In this document: positions 12,111 through 18,707 of the stretch, one piece after another | Layout of the letters: every line of letters begins with the position of its first letter | Numbering within the stretch: the stretch's first letter is position 1 | Source: a virus | Virus record (IMG/VR): IMGVR_UViG_3300021373_002521 | Coordinates: 1 to 37,303 of that record | DNA length: 37,303 nucleotides | Strand: one strand, 5' to 3' | Notes under the pieces: model-generated | Database searches by the model: none | What the model saw: only the letters and a program-made list of their open reading frames with translations | What the model was told of the DNA's origin: nothing | Program-made: the position numbers and the translations under genes

Positions 12111-12246
12111 TGAATACCTCAATCTGTACATCGTCATAGCCTTTCTCTAGCCATAACTCATAAACGTGGTTGGCTTGACCATGGCTTGTACCTTCGTATA
12201 CAATTCCACCGCCAACCCATACTGTAAATATTGTTTGTGTTGCCAT
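12097..12246 (-). CDS. Hypothetical small protein (49 aa)
   Basis: 49 residues (MATQTIFTVWVGGGIVYEGT, then SHGQANHVYELWLEKGYDDV and QIEVFSEEV). Its ATG overlaps the TAA of the upstream gene. The strand/helix/strand pattern (TIFTVWVGG, SHGQANHVYELWLEKGYDDVQIE) is that of small phage alpha/beta proteins. It is too short for general gene callers but coupled on both sides. Confidence 0.6.
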   Translation of the reverse strand: MATQTIFTVWVGGGIVYEGTSHGQANHVYELWLEKGYDDVQIEVFSEEV

Positions 12247-12545
12247 TAGTGTATCTCCTTACTTTCTAAATATTGATACTCTTGTGCTAGTGGGCACTGC
12301 TTTTTAGAGAACCTTACTTCGTCTGCTTTGATAAGTTGCTCGGTAAGATGCTGTAGTATTCTTCTTTCAGCTATACCTACGTCAGAGGGGTCAAGGCTAG
12401 TATCATCTGTCCACATAAAAATAAACTGTGCGATACTGTTTGCCAATATAGGGTTATCGTGTACGAGAGAGTGGTGAAACATCTCCATACATTCATGAAA
12501 CTCTCCTGCATTAAATAAATCAATCAACACCCCTCTACTCATCAT
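12246..12545 (-). CDS. Hypothetical helical protein (99 aa)
   Basis: 99 residues, nearly all helical: VLIDLFNAGEFHECMEMFHH, NSIAQFIFMWTDDT, VGIAERRILQHLTEQLIKAD. Several His, Met and Cys residues are present without a recognisable metal motif. It overlaps the 51-residue membrane gene by 11 bases. No family recognised. Confidence 0.65.
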   Translation of the reverse strand: MMSRGVLIDLFNAGEFHECMEMFHHSLVHDNPILANSIAQFIFMWTDDTSLDPSDVGIAERRILQHLTEQLIKADEVRFSKKQCPLAQEYQYLESKEIH

Positions 12546-12690
12546 TAAATATCTCCGGCAAAACCAAAGCTACTGAAGTTACAAACAGCAGCAAAAAAGA
12601 ATCCTCTATAGAACCAACAGCATCAGGTAGCGCAGCAAAGAACATTACTATGACATACGCGTACCATGATAGTCTCAATAAATTATACAT
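12535..12690 (-). CDS. Small membrane protein (51 aa)
   Basis: 51 residues from ATG 12690, with GGGAG upstream inside the protease-like gene. Two hydrophobic segments (about 5-22 YAYVIVMFFAALPDA and 30-46 SFLLLFVTSVALVLPEI) suggest a two-helix hairpin in the inner membrane, ending IFNDE. Unknown role. Confidence 0.6.
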   Translation of the reverse strand: MYNLLRLSWYAYVIVMFFAALPDAVGSIEDSFLLLFVTSVALVLPEIFNDE

Positions 12691-13090
12691 TGTGCTCCCA
12701 AGGAAAGGAAGCCATAAATAGTTGATCTTCGTACTTGTGGGCTTCGATCTCCCAAGGTTGATCTTCGTAGGCTGCTTCGCTGTAGTCTTTGCCTTTGTAT
12801 ACGCAAAGATCGGAAGATAGCTCACCAGACCAGAATTGACGAGCGTGAATAAGCTCGTGCGAAAGTGTGCGAAGTTGCATTAAGAATGGAAAGTTAGTTG
12901 CTACCTTGATCTCTACCTCACCAATGTCACCCGAGCAATAGCCGTGAGTGTCACCCTCATCAAGAGACTTGACAAAGGTTACTTTTAGTGTGGTGTCCTC
13001 AAGATCAGCAATGTTCATGTACTCAAGAGCATTACTCACAAACATTTGAACTAAGTGTAGCTTTTTTGTGTTTTTGAATTTTACTCTCAT
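12683..13090 (-). CDS. SprT/zincin-like metallopeptidase-fold protein
   Basis: 135 residues. The HExxH zinc motif is present in TLSHELIHARQFWSG (about 77-91), and a downstream glutamate in PWEIEAHKYEDQL (about 112-124) supplies the third ligand expected in short zincins. The N-terminus is basic (MRVKFKNTKKLHLVQ). SprT-like proteins act on DNA-protein crosslinks in eukaryotes and are common but uncharacterised in phages. It is the first gene after the promoter at 13120-13149. Proteolytic activity is inferred from the motif only. Confidence 0.75.
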   Translation of the reverse strand: MRVKFKNTKKLHLVQMFVSNALEYMNIADLEDTTLKVTFVKSLDEGDTHGYCSGDIGEVEIKVATNFPFLMQLRTLSHELIHARQFWSGELSSDLCVYKGKDYSEAAYEDQPWEIEAHKYEDQLFMASFPWEHNV

Positions 13091-13119
13091 TTTTCTTTCC
13101 TCATTTGATTTAGAAAGAT

Positions 13120-13149
13120 ATTATACTTCAAAAAAGCGGGAAAAGTCAA
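13120..13149 (-). promoter_or_regulatory. Leftward sigma70 promoter for the 13090-10027 gene run
   Basis: Leftward TTGACT (13149-13144), 18-base spacer, TATAAT (13125-13120). The -35 lies six bases left of the upstream gene's end, so it re-boosts an ongoing operon. Confidence 0.85.
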
Positions 13150-13154
13150 GAACT

Positions 13155-13463
13155 TTATTTATTCTTTTCCAACAATTCAATCATTTTATTTAGATACCAA
13201 ATTGCTTTTTTGGCGTTCTCTACGGGGTCGCCTTTAGTAAACATTCTGGTACCTGTGTACTTAATTACGTTGCCTTGACAGTAGTCCAAAGCCCCACCGT
13301 TATCTAGTACGTCTATGATGTAATCAATAGTTTCAATCTCACCATAGTTGTAATGTGGTGGTTTATTTACCATATCAGTTGTTTCTTTCAACAGTCCAAG
13401 TGCTTCTGTGGCTGCCTCTTTAAAGAAGGAGTCCCAGTCTTTTTCTTTTTTATCATCACTCAT
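13155..13463 (-). CDS. DUF3310 protein (T7 gp1.7-related)
   Basis: 102 residues. After a charged N-terminus, the family signature is plain: MVNKPPHYNYGEIETIDYII (about 31-50), then LDYCQGNVIKYTGTR and a last helix with KKAIWYLNKMIELL. DUF3310 proteins are widespread in phages; T7 gp1.7, a related protein, has been reported as a nucleotide kinase, but most members are untested. The ATG overlaps the upstream TGA as ATGA. Confidence 0.85.
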   Translation of the reverse strand: MSDDKKEKDWDSFFKEAATEALGLLKETTDMVNKPPHYNYGEIETIDYIIDVLDNGGALDYCQGNVIKYTGTRMFTKGDPVENAKKAIWYLNKMIELLEKNK

Positions 13464-13747
13464 TCTATTATCCCATTTACCCAGTTTTCTGCCGCATCCT
13501 CTACAAAGTGTATACTTTTATTTGGAATTAGCACGTCTTTCGTAAAGACTTGATTTGTGAAACAGCGATATCCGTACTCGTTTTTGGTAGTAGCAAAGAT
13601 ATGTGCTCTACGAATAGTAACCTCGCTATGAAAGAAGTTAGATTGTGATATGTATTCAATATCGCTTCTGTGGAACGGTGTTATTTCTATTGTTTCTGTT
13701 GACTGCTGCTTTATGTTTTCGTCTTTTCTTGTCGCTTGGTTTTTCAT
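13460..13747 (-). CDS. Hypothetical protein overlapping the bS21 gene (95 aa)
   Basis: 95 residues from ATG 13747, with GAGG five bases upstream. The first about 30 residues (MKNQATRKDENIKQQSTETI...) lie in another frame over the C-terminal third of the bS21 gene; the folded part (about 26-95) has strands EVTIRRAHIFATTKN and YRCFTNQVFT and ends AAENWVNGIIE. No inner ATG exists, so the 92-base overlap is probably genuine unless a non-ATG start is used. No family recognised. Confidence 0.65.
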   Translation of the reverse strand: MKNQATRKDENIKQQSTETIEITPFHRSDIEYISQSNFFHSEVTIRRAHIFATTKNEYGYRCFTNQVFTKDVLIPNKSIHFVEDAAENWVNGIIE

Positions 13748-13853
13748 AGTATCCTCGTTCTTTTATTTGATGAACAATACCTTCTTCTATGGATTTTCTT
13801 TTGAACTGACGTATTGCTCGCTCAAAGTTCCCTCTAATTATTTTTACTTTCAA
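13656..13853 (-). CDS. rpsU: Small ribosomal subunit protein bS21 homologue
   Basis: 65 residues, TTG start at 13853 immediately after the upstream TAA, with AAGG nine bases ahead; no ATG is available. It matches bS21: NFERAIRQFKRKSIEEGIVH (helix 1), KERGYYEKPSDKKRRK (the conserved R-x-YEKPS turn), then a basic tail (KHKAAVNRNNRNN). bS21 is the last protein to join the 30S subunit, near the anti-Shine-Dalgarno helix. Viral bS21 genes have been reported from aquatic phages and are thought to replace or add to host S21 and bias translation initiation. The TTG start implies low or regulated output. Confidence 0.88.
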   Translation of the reverse strand: MKVKIIRGNFERAIRQFKRKSIEEGIVHQIKERGYYEKPSDKKRRKHKAAVNRNNRNNTVPQKRY

Positions 13854-14186
13854 TTACTCGTACCTTGGTCTTTCTTTGGGAAAGTATGTTCCCTCTTCTT
13901 CTTCAATACGAGCACGATACTCGCCCTCACCCCAGCAACCGCCAATCATAAGATACTCATCATCGGGTTGCCCAGCGCCGTCCACACCATCATGAGAACC
14001 GTATCCCATTTTACGTGCGGCTTTGCGTTTCTCTAAATCCATTTTAATTTGGTTGAGCATAACCGCAGCTTCGTGTTGGGTATCTGCTGCGTGATACTCA
14101 ACACATTCACCTGCATTAAACCACCAACCACCTTCTTCAGGTCCACCGTATGCTTTATAAACTTCATAGATATTTACATAGTACAT
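13854..14186 (-). CDS. Hypothetical acidic protein (110 aa)
   Basis: 110 residues from ATG 14186 (MYYVNIYEVYKAYGGPEEGG). Aromatic/Gly-rich start (GGWWFNAGECVEYH), then a helix (AAVMLNQIKMDLEKRKAARK), a Gly/Asp turn region (GSHDGVDGAGQPDDEYLMIG) and an acidic end (RARIEEEEGTYFPKERPRYE). Its stop abuts the bS21 TTG. No family recognised; the pattern is common in phage early regions. Confidence 0.65.
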   Translation of the reverse strand: MYYVNIYEVYKAYGGPEEGGWWFNAGECVEYHAADTQHEAAVMLNQIKMDLEKRKAARKMGYGSHDGVDGAGQPDDEYLMIGGCWGEGEYRARIEEEEGTYFPKERPRYE

Positions 14187-14187
14187 T

Positions 14188-14316
14188 CTAGTATTCCTTG
14201 TATTTTGATTTGCGTTTATATTTAGTTTTGTCTCTATATACTTTGGCACGAAACGGAGAGTTCTCTGCAAAAAGAACCATATGCGCTCGTGTCTTTGGTG
14301 CTTTTTTCTTTTTCAT
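14188..14316 (-). CDS. Small strongly basic protein (42 aa)
   Basis: 42 residues: MKKKKAPKTRAHMVLFAENS, then PFRAKVYRDKTKYKRKSKYK and EY. The ATG overlaps the upstream TGA as ATGA; an internal ATG at 14280 is also possible. About a third of the residues are Lys or Arg, so it probably binds nucleic acid or ribosomes; its place just before bS21 is suggestive only. Confidence 0.6.
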   Translation of the reverse strand: MKKKKAPKTRAHMVLFAENSPFRAKVYRDKTKYKRKSKYKEY

Positions 14317-14477
14317 ACTCTCCACCCCCGTTTTCTAAGGTATTCTATTTGTTTGCGTACAGCGACTTCCGTACGATCGGGAAGCATTTCGGATATTTCA
14401 GTATATGTACGAAGGCCCGACCATTTTTCTAAAATGATACGTTCGCCTCTTGTCCATGGTTTCTTCTTTAATTTCAT
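14313..14477 (-). CDS. Myb/SANT-type helix-turn-helix protein, paralogue 3 (54 aa)
   Basis: 54 residues from ATG 14477: MKLKKKPWTRGERIILEKWS, then GLRTYTEISEMLPDRTEVAV and RKQIEYLRKRGWRV. The WT-x-E start, the tyrosine-led second helix (YTEISEMLPDRT) and the basic recognition helix (VAVRKQIEYLRKRGW) make a single complete Myb-like domain without the second domain of paralogues 1 and 2. It is the first gene behind the leftward promoter; the predicted +1 is one base before its ATG, so its mRNA may be leaderless. A regulator at this divergent promoter is plausible. Confidence 0.75.
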   Translation of the reverse strand: MKLKKKPWTRGERIILEKWSGLRTYTEISEMLPDRTEVAVRKQIEYLRKRGWRV

Positions 14478-14484
14478 AACGCAT

Positions 14485-14513
14485 ATTATACGAAAAATTA
14501 GGGAAGATGTCAA
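14485..14513 (-). promoter_or_regulatory. Leftward full-consensus sigma70 promoter at the 14.5 kb divergence
   Basis: Leftward TTGACA (14513-14508), 17-base spacer, TATAAT (14490-14485). It starts the 14477-10027 leftward run. The -35 boxes of this and the rightward promoter are 32 bases apart. Confidence 0.9.
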
Positions 14514-14545
14514 GAATTATTTTAACGTATCCCAAAAAAATTTCT

Positions 14546-14574
14546 TGACATTTTGTTGATATTTTCGTATAATA
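14546..14574 (+). promoter_or_regulatory. Rightward full-consensus sigma70 promoter at the 14.5 kb divergence
   Basis: TTGACA (14546-14551), 17-base spacer, TATAAT (14569-14574). The first 15 bases (TTTCTTGACATTTTG) are identical to 8066-8080, where the matching -10 is missing. Confidence 0.9.
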
Positions 14575-14618
14575 TATCTTTATAAAATCACATCAAACCA
14601 ACTCCTAGAGGTACAGTT

Positions 14619-14777
14619 ATGCCAGCGATTGAACATTTTATCATATTTGTGTTTTGTTTATTAGGCGCTGGAGTACACTCCTACTTTTTAGGTAGAAAAG
14701 AGGGAGTCCTATCCACTGTAGAATATCTAGAAATGGAAGGTATTTTAGAGGTAGAGAGGGATGACGGAGAGAAGTAA
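14619..14777 (+). CDS. Small N-terminally anchored membrane protein (52 aa)
   Basis: 52 residues: MPAIEHFIIFVFCLLGAGVH, then SYFLGRKEGVLSTVEYLEME and GILEVERDDGEK. One TM helix (about 6-24), then a cytoplasmic acidic tail. The ribosome site is GAGG. The TAA overlaps the next ATG as TAATG. First gene of the rightward late block. Confidence 0.65.
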   Translation: MPAIEHFIIFVFCLLGAGVHSYFLGRKEGVLSTVEYLEMEGILEVERDDGEK

Positions 14778-15328
14778 TGGCGGAAGTCAGTTTTAACATA
14801 GGAATAAAATGCGGTAGATTCATGTGGCAAGGAGCTTCCCAGTTAGACGGCTACTGCATGAGAGTAGAAGATACTATAAATGAAACACCTGACCAGAGTA
14901 TTCCTCCTACAGGCAAATTAGTATATGGCAGAACTCCTTACTGGTTTCGTGGCGTACTAAGCTACGATGCAGGAGGAGGCATTGCTATTATAACAAATAA
15001 ATCAGAGGGTACAATAACAGGCACCATAGTAGTAAAATGTACTGTAGGTGGACTAACAATAACACAGACTATAGGTTCAGTAGTAGATATGGAAAATGAA
15101 CCATACCCAGGTCGGTACTATTTACTGACATATTCTAGTTTATCTGATTTTGTTAATGCAACTAATAGCGGAGAAACTTTAAACCTAAAAATTACGTGTC
15201 TAACTGACGCTGACGCGATCGGTGCAGAGATGGGTAGACAGGTAGACCAAGGTACAATAATAAAACACCCAACACATCCCATGGGTCACGAAGCCCCTAA
15301 TGGAATGTATAAAGAGATGGTAAAATGA
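14777..15328 (+). CDS. Putative virion protein of unknown type (183 aa)
   Basis: 183 residues. Beta-rich throughout: VSFNIGIKCGRFMWQG, KLVYGRTPYWFRGVLSYD, GTITGTIVVKCTVGGLTITQTI, ETLNLKITCLT. The C-terminus (GTIIKHPTHPMGHEAPNGMYK) is His/Pro-rich and may be flexible. No signal peptide or enzymatic motif. Placed ahead of a decoration-like protein and a beta-helix spike, it is likely a tail or baseplate accessory protein, by position only. Confidence 0.55.
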   Translation: MAEVSFNIGIKCGRFMWQGASQLDGYCMRVEDTINETPDQSIPPTGKLVYGRTPYWFRGVLSYDAGGGIAIITNKSEGTITGTIVVKCTVGGLTITQTIGSVVDMENEPYPGRYYLLTYSSLSDFVNATNSGETLNLKITCLTDADAIGAEMGRQVDQGTIIKHPTHPMGHEAPNGMYKEMVK

Positions 15329-15495
15329 AATCACATGGTGGAAAGGGCGATAAGCGCAGAAAGCCCCAGGTAGAAGATTCAGTAGTAGTAGAAGAATGGA
15401 ACAGAATTTTTTCAGGGGGTGGAAAGTGCCCTGTATGTAACAAATATCAATGTATATGTCCGAAGGAGGATGATAATGAAGAAACTAATTTATAA
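15325..15495 (+). CDS. Small zinc-ribbon-like protein (56 aa)
   Basis: 56 residues with a basic start (MKSHGGKGDKRRKPQ) and a compact Cys knuckle, CPVCNKYQCIC (C-x2-C-x4-C-x-C, about 36-46), then an acidic tail. The ATG overlaps the preceding TGA as ATGA. It resembles small phage translational regulators with zinc knuckles (such as Com of Mu) in size and Cys spacing only; I would not name a function. Confidence 0.65.
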   Translation: MKSHGGKGDKRRKPQVEDSVVVEEWNRIFSGGGKCPVCNKYQCICPKEDDNEETNL

Positions 15496-15640
15496 AGCAA
15501 CCGGTACAGTTTTAGTAGGCGTAGCACGTGGACTAGGATTAGTATCAATTCAACTAGAAAAAGCTGACGAAGCGGTAAGCTCCGTAGCTATGGAAATGTT
15601 AGATGTTGCCAATGGCGCAGCTGACGAAGGAGAAAAATAA
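15476..15640 (+). CDS. Hypothetical small amphipathic protein (54 aa)
   Basis: 54 residues from ATG 15476 (GGAGG six bases ahead; another ATG at 15470 is too close to it). Mildly hydrophobic start (MKKLIYKATGTVLVGVARGL) followed by an Ala/Val/Glu helix (KADEAVSSVAMEMLDVANGA). It overlaps the zinc-knuckle gene by 20 bases and the next gene by one. Unknown function. Confidence 0.6.
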   Translation: MKKLIYKATGTVLVGVARGLGLVSIQLEKADEAVSSVAMEMLDVANGAADEGEK

Positions 15641-15966
15641 TGGCTACAAGTAGAAAAGATCTTAGCTTTAGTGTAGTAAATACAGGTACAGCAGCAGAAA
15701 CTGCAATTGTATTAGATGGCACAGGATTACGTGGTGTAGTTGCTGTTACTGTAGGGGACACAAATGTAACTCTTTGTGGCAGCTTAGACGGTACAACTTA
15801 TTATGTAATCGAAACATTTACTGCAAGTACATTAAAAGAGATTACTCTTTGTCCTTACTTTAAAGTAAATGGTGCTGCAGATACAACAATGAATGATGAT
15901 ATTGGAACTAGTACTTGTACTATATTTACTAATGAAGCTTTGACTAGAACTCCGTCTGGCAGGTAA
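15640..15966 (+). CDS. Putative decoration or head-fibre-type virion protein (108 aa)
   Basis: 108 residues, Thr/Val/Gly-rich and all-beta in pattern (LSFSVVNTGTAAETAIVLDG, GVVAVTVGDTNVTLCGSLDG, YYVIETFTASTLKEITLCPY). No membrane segment or signal peptide. Small Thr-rich beta proteins like this decorate capsids or tails in many phages. It lies 16 bases before the spike gene. The assignment is by composition and position. Confidence 0.5.
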   Translation: MATSRKDLSFSVVNTGTAAETAIVLDGTGLRGVVAVTVGDTNVTLCGSLDGTTYYVIETFTASTLKEITLCPYFKVNGAADTTMNDDIGTSTCTIFTNEALTRTPSGR

Positions 15967-15982
15967 GCTTTAGGAGACTATA

Positions 15983-17623
15983 ATGACTGACTATTATATA
16001 GCCACAGATGGTAGTGATAGCAATGATGGACTATCCATAGGAGCCCCCAAAGCTACTATAAATAGTCTTCAAACTACATATAACTTTTCTGACGCAGATA
16101 AAATTATTTTCAGAGCAGGAACTTATAATAGTGCATTAGCCTACGGCCCAGATGCTTCTGTCTTTATGGAGTTTGATACGATGACAGAAGTAGTATCTTT
16201 AGAAGGATACGAAGGTGAAACTGTTATTTTTGAGCCCACTGGAGGTGATATAAGCTGGCTTGTTTCAATGCATAATATTGATGTTACCAGTGATAACACC
16301 ACATACACCGTAAAAAATATACAATTTAGAAATAGTACAAGCGATATTACTTCAGGGTTTTTAAGGATGGAGCAGAAAACATCAGATACTAATATTGTCA
16401 AATTTATAGTAGATGGGTGTACTTTTACACAAACAAGCTCGGAAGCAGACTTAGGTGAGTCAGCTGTATATTCTAATACTACAGGCAAGGTAGATTTTAC
16501 TGTAAAAAACTGTACTTTTAGTATCTGTGATGAAAAAGCACTAAGGCTAACGAATCAATTAAAGGCTACAGTAGAAAATAATATAATTAATTGTAATCCA
16601 CCAAGTACTAATGATGTTGCAAGTTCTATGCTTTTATTTAGTGGTAAACAAAATCTGACAGAGACAACAGAACTCCATGTACGAAACAACACTATAGTAT
16701 TTAATCATTTAGACGGGGGAGGAAATTGCATAATATGTCAACCAGAGTATTATAATAAATTTTATATTTGTAATAATACTATTACCATTAATTCTGATAA
16801 TCCAGCAACGAATGGTGCAATAATTGATTTTATGCGACCTGCCACCACAACTAGCAATGATAGAAGCACAGCAGAGTTTAATTTAGTAGGAAACTATGTA
16901 AAAAATAATCATGGAAGAGGAGATTTCTTAGAGTTCTATAGGGCTGGAGGAGATGATGCTAATGTAGGTGTTTTCAATATAACGGATAATCATTGGATTG
17001 GCAATAATACTATAAGAGATCATACAACATCTGAAGTTCTTAATATGGAACACTGTCATGCTGCTACTATAAATATAAAACGTAATACGTTTGAAGATTT
17101 TCAAGATATGATAGTGATGAGAAATTCTGATGGTATACCGCATATTATTGAAGATAATATATTTAAAAATACAGGTAATACTGCTGACGGTTTAGGAGCT
17201 ACTACACCTATCACTATATGGGCTCAAGGTACAGTAGACACTGTTACTATCAAAAATAATTTATTTTTAATAGATGAAGAAGGTACATGTATTTATTGTA
17301 CTACTAATGATGGTGGGATTTCGGAATTCTTGATAGAGGGAAATAGTTTTGTTTATCTAGGTGATACAGTAACTGATGGAGATAATTTAATAACTAGAAT
17401 CCCTGCTGACACAATAGATGAAATAACTATCCGAGATAACTACTATTACGGACATGAAGGATTAAAGAGCACTACCTTATTTAATCATGACAGTAGTGCT
17501 TTTCCTGGTCCTGTAAATAATGCTATTGCTGATAATGGACTATTCCATACTAGCAACCTGATAAAAAGAAAAAAATCAGGTATGGTAAGTGACATGAGCC
17601 AAGAAGTAGCGTGGCAAGTATAA
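15983..17623 (+). CDS. Right-handed beta-helix tail spike-like protein
   Basis: 546 residues. The N-terminal section (YYIATDGSDSNDGLSIGAPK, INSLQTTYNFSDADKIIFRAGTY) is the characteristic entry of pectate-lyase-like parallel beta-helices. Then come many coils with Asn-Asn ladder turns: YTVKNIQFRNST, FIVDGCTFTQTS, FTVKNCTFSICD, LHVRNNTIVFNH, FYICNNTITINS, INIKRNTFEDF, VTIKNNLFLIDE, ITIRDNYYYGH. Such proteins are phage tail spikes or polysaccharide-degrading enzymes. I see no clear catalytic Asp/Glu set. The N-terminus lacks an obvious particle-binding domain, so attachment is unclear. Codon use and AT-richness match its neighbours. Confidence 0.82.
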   Translation: MTDYYIATDGSDSNDGLSIGAPKATINSLQTTYNFSDADKIIFRAGTYNSALAYGPDASVFMEFDTMTEVVSLEGYEGETVIFEPTGGDISWLVSMHNIDVTSDNTTYTVKNIQFRNSTSDITSGFLRMEQKTSDTNIVKFIVDGCTFTQTSSEADLGESAVYSNTTGKVDFTVKNCTFSICDEKALRLTNQLKATVENNIINCNPPSTNDVASSMLLFSGKQNLTETTELHVRNNTIVFNHLDGGGNCIICQPEYYNKFYICNNTITINSDNPATNGAIIDFMRPATTTSNDRSTAEFNLVGNYVKNNHGRGDFLEFYRAGGDDANVGVFNITDNHWIGNNTIRDHTTSEVLNMEHCHAATINIKRNTFEDFQDMIVMRNSDGIPHIIEDNIFKNTGNTADGLGATTPITIWAQGTVDTVTIKNNLFLIDEEGTCIYCTTNDGGISEFLIEGNSFVYLGDTVTDGDNLITRIPADTIDEITIRDNYYYGHEGLKSTTLFNHDSSAFPGPVNNAIADNGLFHTSNLIKRKKSGMVSDMSQEVAWQV

Positions 17624-17715
17624 AGGACACGCTAAGTCCTAAACATAGCACTAAACTAACCGAGTACCGAAAGGGCTCACAGCTGCGTGTCGAAAGAACG
17701 CAAAGGAGTAATAAA
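17624..17715 (+). other. Structured 5' leader of the Hsp20 gene
   Basis: The 92-base spacer has two mutually exclusive stems: a local AGGAC/GTCCT hairpin (17624-17640) and GACACGC (17626-17632) with GCGTGTC (17685-17691). The AAAGGAG ribosome site follows at 17702-17708. A structured leader before a heat-shock gene could be temperature-sensitive, but I cannot show that it masks the ribosome site. Confidence 0.45.
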
Positions 17716-18135
17716 ATGACTTTACAACAACATCAATTAACAATGGCAGACTTTCCGAAATTTTTTCTAGGGTTTGACCGACTACAGCAAGATGTTTTCT
17801 CCAATGTAGGAGATTCAGGCTACCCACGTTACAATGTCGTAAAAGTAGGAGAAGCAGGTTACCGTATAGAGCTTGCAATTCCTGGCTGGGACAAAGGTGA
17901 TGTAGCTATTCAATTACATAAGAATATATTGACTATAGAAGGTAGACGCACAAAATCAGAAACGCAAGAAACTTATATCCATAAGGGACTAAGCGGTAAA
18001 GGTTTCACTAGAACATTTAAAGTAGGGGACTACATTGTTTTGGATAAGGCATATATGGAGCGAGGTCTCCTATGCATTAGCCTAAGCGAAGTAATTCCAG
18101 AAGCAGAGAAACCTGTTACTGTGGACATTCTTTAA
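17716..18135 (+). CDS. Small heat shock protein (Hsp20/IbpA family)
   Basis: 139 residues from ATG 17716, with AAAGGAG seven bases ahead. The alpha-crystallin domain spans about 35-135: YPRYNVVKVGEAGYRIELAI, PGWDKGDVAIQLHKNILTIEG, IHKGLSGKGFTRTFKVGDYI, VLDKAYMERGLLCISLS and P-x-x-x-KP at the end. This is the IbpA order; the C-terminal I-x-I anchor is replaced by VTVDIL. The start (FPKFFLGFDRLQQDVF) also matches IbpA. It is an ATP-independent holdase. Phage Hsp20 genes occur in cyanophages and other marine phages and may protect virion assembly. It is placed among structural and lysis genes, consistent with late expression. Confidence 0.88.
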   Translation: MTLQQHQLTMADFPKFFLGFDRLQQDVFSNVGDSGYPRYNVVKVGEAGYRIELAIPGWDKGDVAIQLHKNILTIEGRRTKSETQETYIHKGLSGKGFTRTFKVGDYIVLDKAYMERGLLCISLSEVIPEAEKPVTVDIL

Positions 18136-18144
18136 GGAGAAGAT

Positions 18145-18249
18145 ATGAATAAAGAACAAGCTTGTACTATATGTGCGATCGTTAGTAACATCTCACTATT
18201 TGTAACAATAGCTTTTCTTCCCTCATACTTAGTCTACGTGACACTTTAG
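18145..18249 (+). CDS. Tiny single-TM peptide (34 aa)
   Basis: 34 residues: MNKEQACTICAIVSNISLFV, then TIAFLPSYLVYVTL. AAGGAG lies seven bases before the ATG. One membrane helix with a short Cys-containing start. Its place directly before lysozyme and holin suggests a small lysis-associated membrane protein (inference). Confidence 0.55.
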   Translation: MNKEQACTICAIVSNISLFVTIAFLPSYLVYVTL

Positions 18250-18257
18250 GAGTATAA

Positions 18258-18707
18258 ATGAATATAGAACGAGTACAAAAACAGTTAGAAGTTGATGAAG
18301 GCGTAGTATACGAAGTGTACAACGACCATCTAGGCTACCCAACCTTTGGTATAGGGCATCTAATAAAAACAAACGACCCAGAATTCGGAGAGCCAGTCGG
18401 AACTCCAGTTTCCAAGGAGCGAGTAGCGGATGCATTTGCAGGAGACTTTGACATATCTGTTAATGAATGTAAAGTTCTGTATTCCTTTTGGGAAGAGCTA
18501 CCAGAGGAAGTCCAAGAGATTCTAGTCAATATGATGTTTAATCTTGGGCGACCTCGCCTAAGTAAGTTTAAAAGAATGAACCACGCACTTGAAATGGGTG
18601 ACTGGAAAGAAGCTGCTATGGAAGGGCGAGACTCTCGTTGGCACACCCAGGTGGGTAATCGTGCAGAGAGATTAATGACGAGGTTAGAAGATGTTGAATC
18701 TTGGTAG
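18258..18707 (+). CDS. Lysozyme (endolysin), T4-type GH24
   Basis: 149 residues. The catalytic face of GH24 is plain: DEGVVYEVYNDHLGYPTFGI (general acid Glu14, with the Asp and Thr of YNDHLGYPT corresponding to T4 E11/D20/T26), then GHL. The second lobe contains VNMMFNLGRPRLSKFKRMNHAL and ends SRWHTQVGNRAERLMTRL, the standard substrate-groove helices. It cleaves the MurNAc-GlcNAc bond of peptidoglycan. There is no signal peptide or anchor, so it needs a holin, and a 3-TM holin follows with a 17-base overlap. AGGAG precedes the ATG. Confidence 0.9.
   Translation: MNIERVQKQLEVDEGVVYEVYNDHLGYPTFGIGHLIKTNDPEFGEPVGTPVSKERVADAFAGDFDISVNECKVLYSFWEELPEEVQEILVNMMFNLGRPRLSKFKRMNHALEMGDWKEAAMEGRDSRWHTQVGNRAERLMTRLEDVESW

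Noticed and set aside
12097-12137. ATG at 12137 as the start of the gene ending at 11934
   Set aside because: It would overlap the 49-residue gene by 41 bases; the GTG at 12110 has a better-placed GAGG and only a 14-base overlap.
13650-14036. A 128-residue hydrophobic rightward frame
   Set aside because: It is antisense to bS21 and its neighbours, which are clear genes; hydrophobicity comes from reversed Lys/Glu codons.
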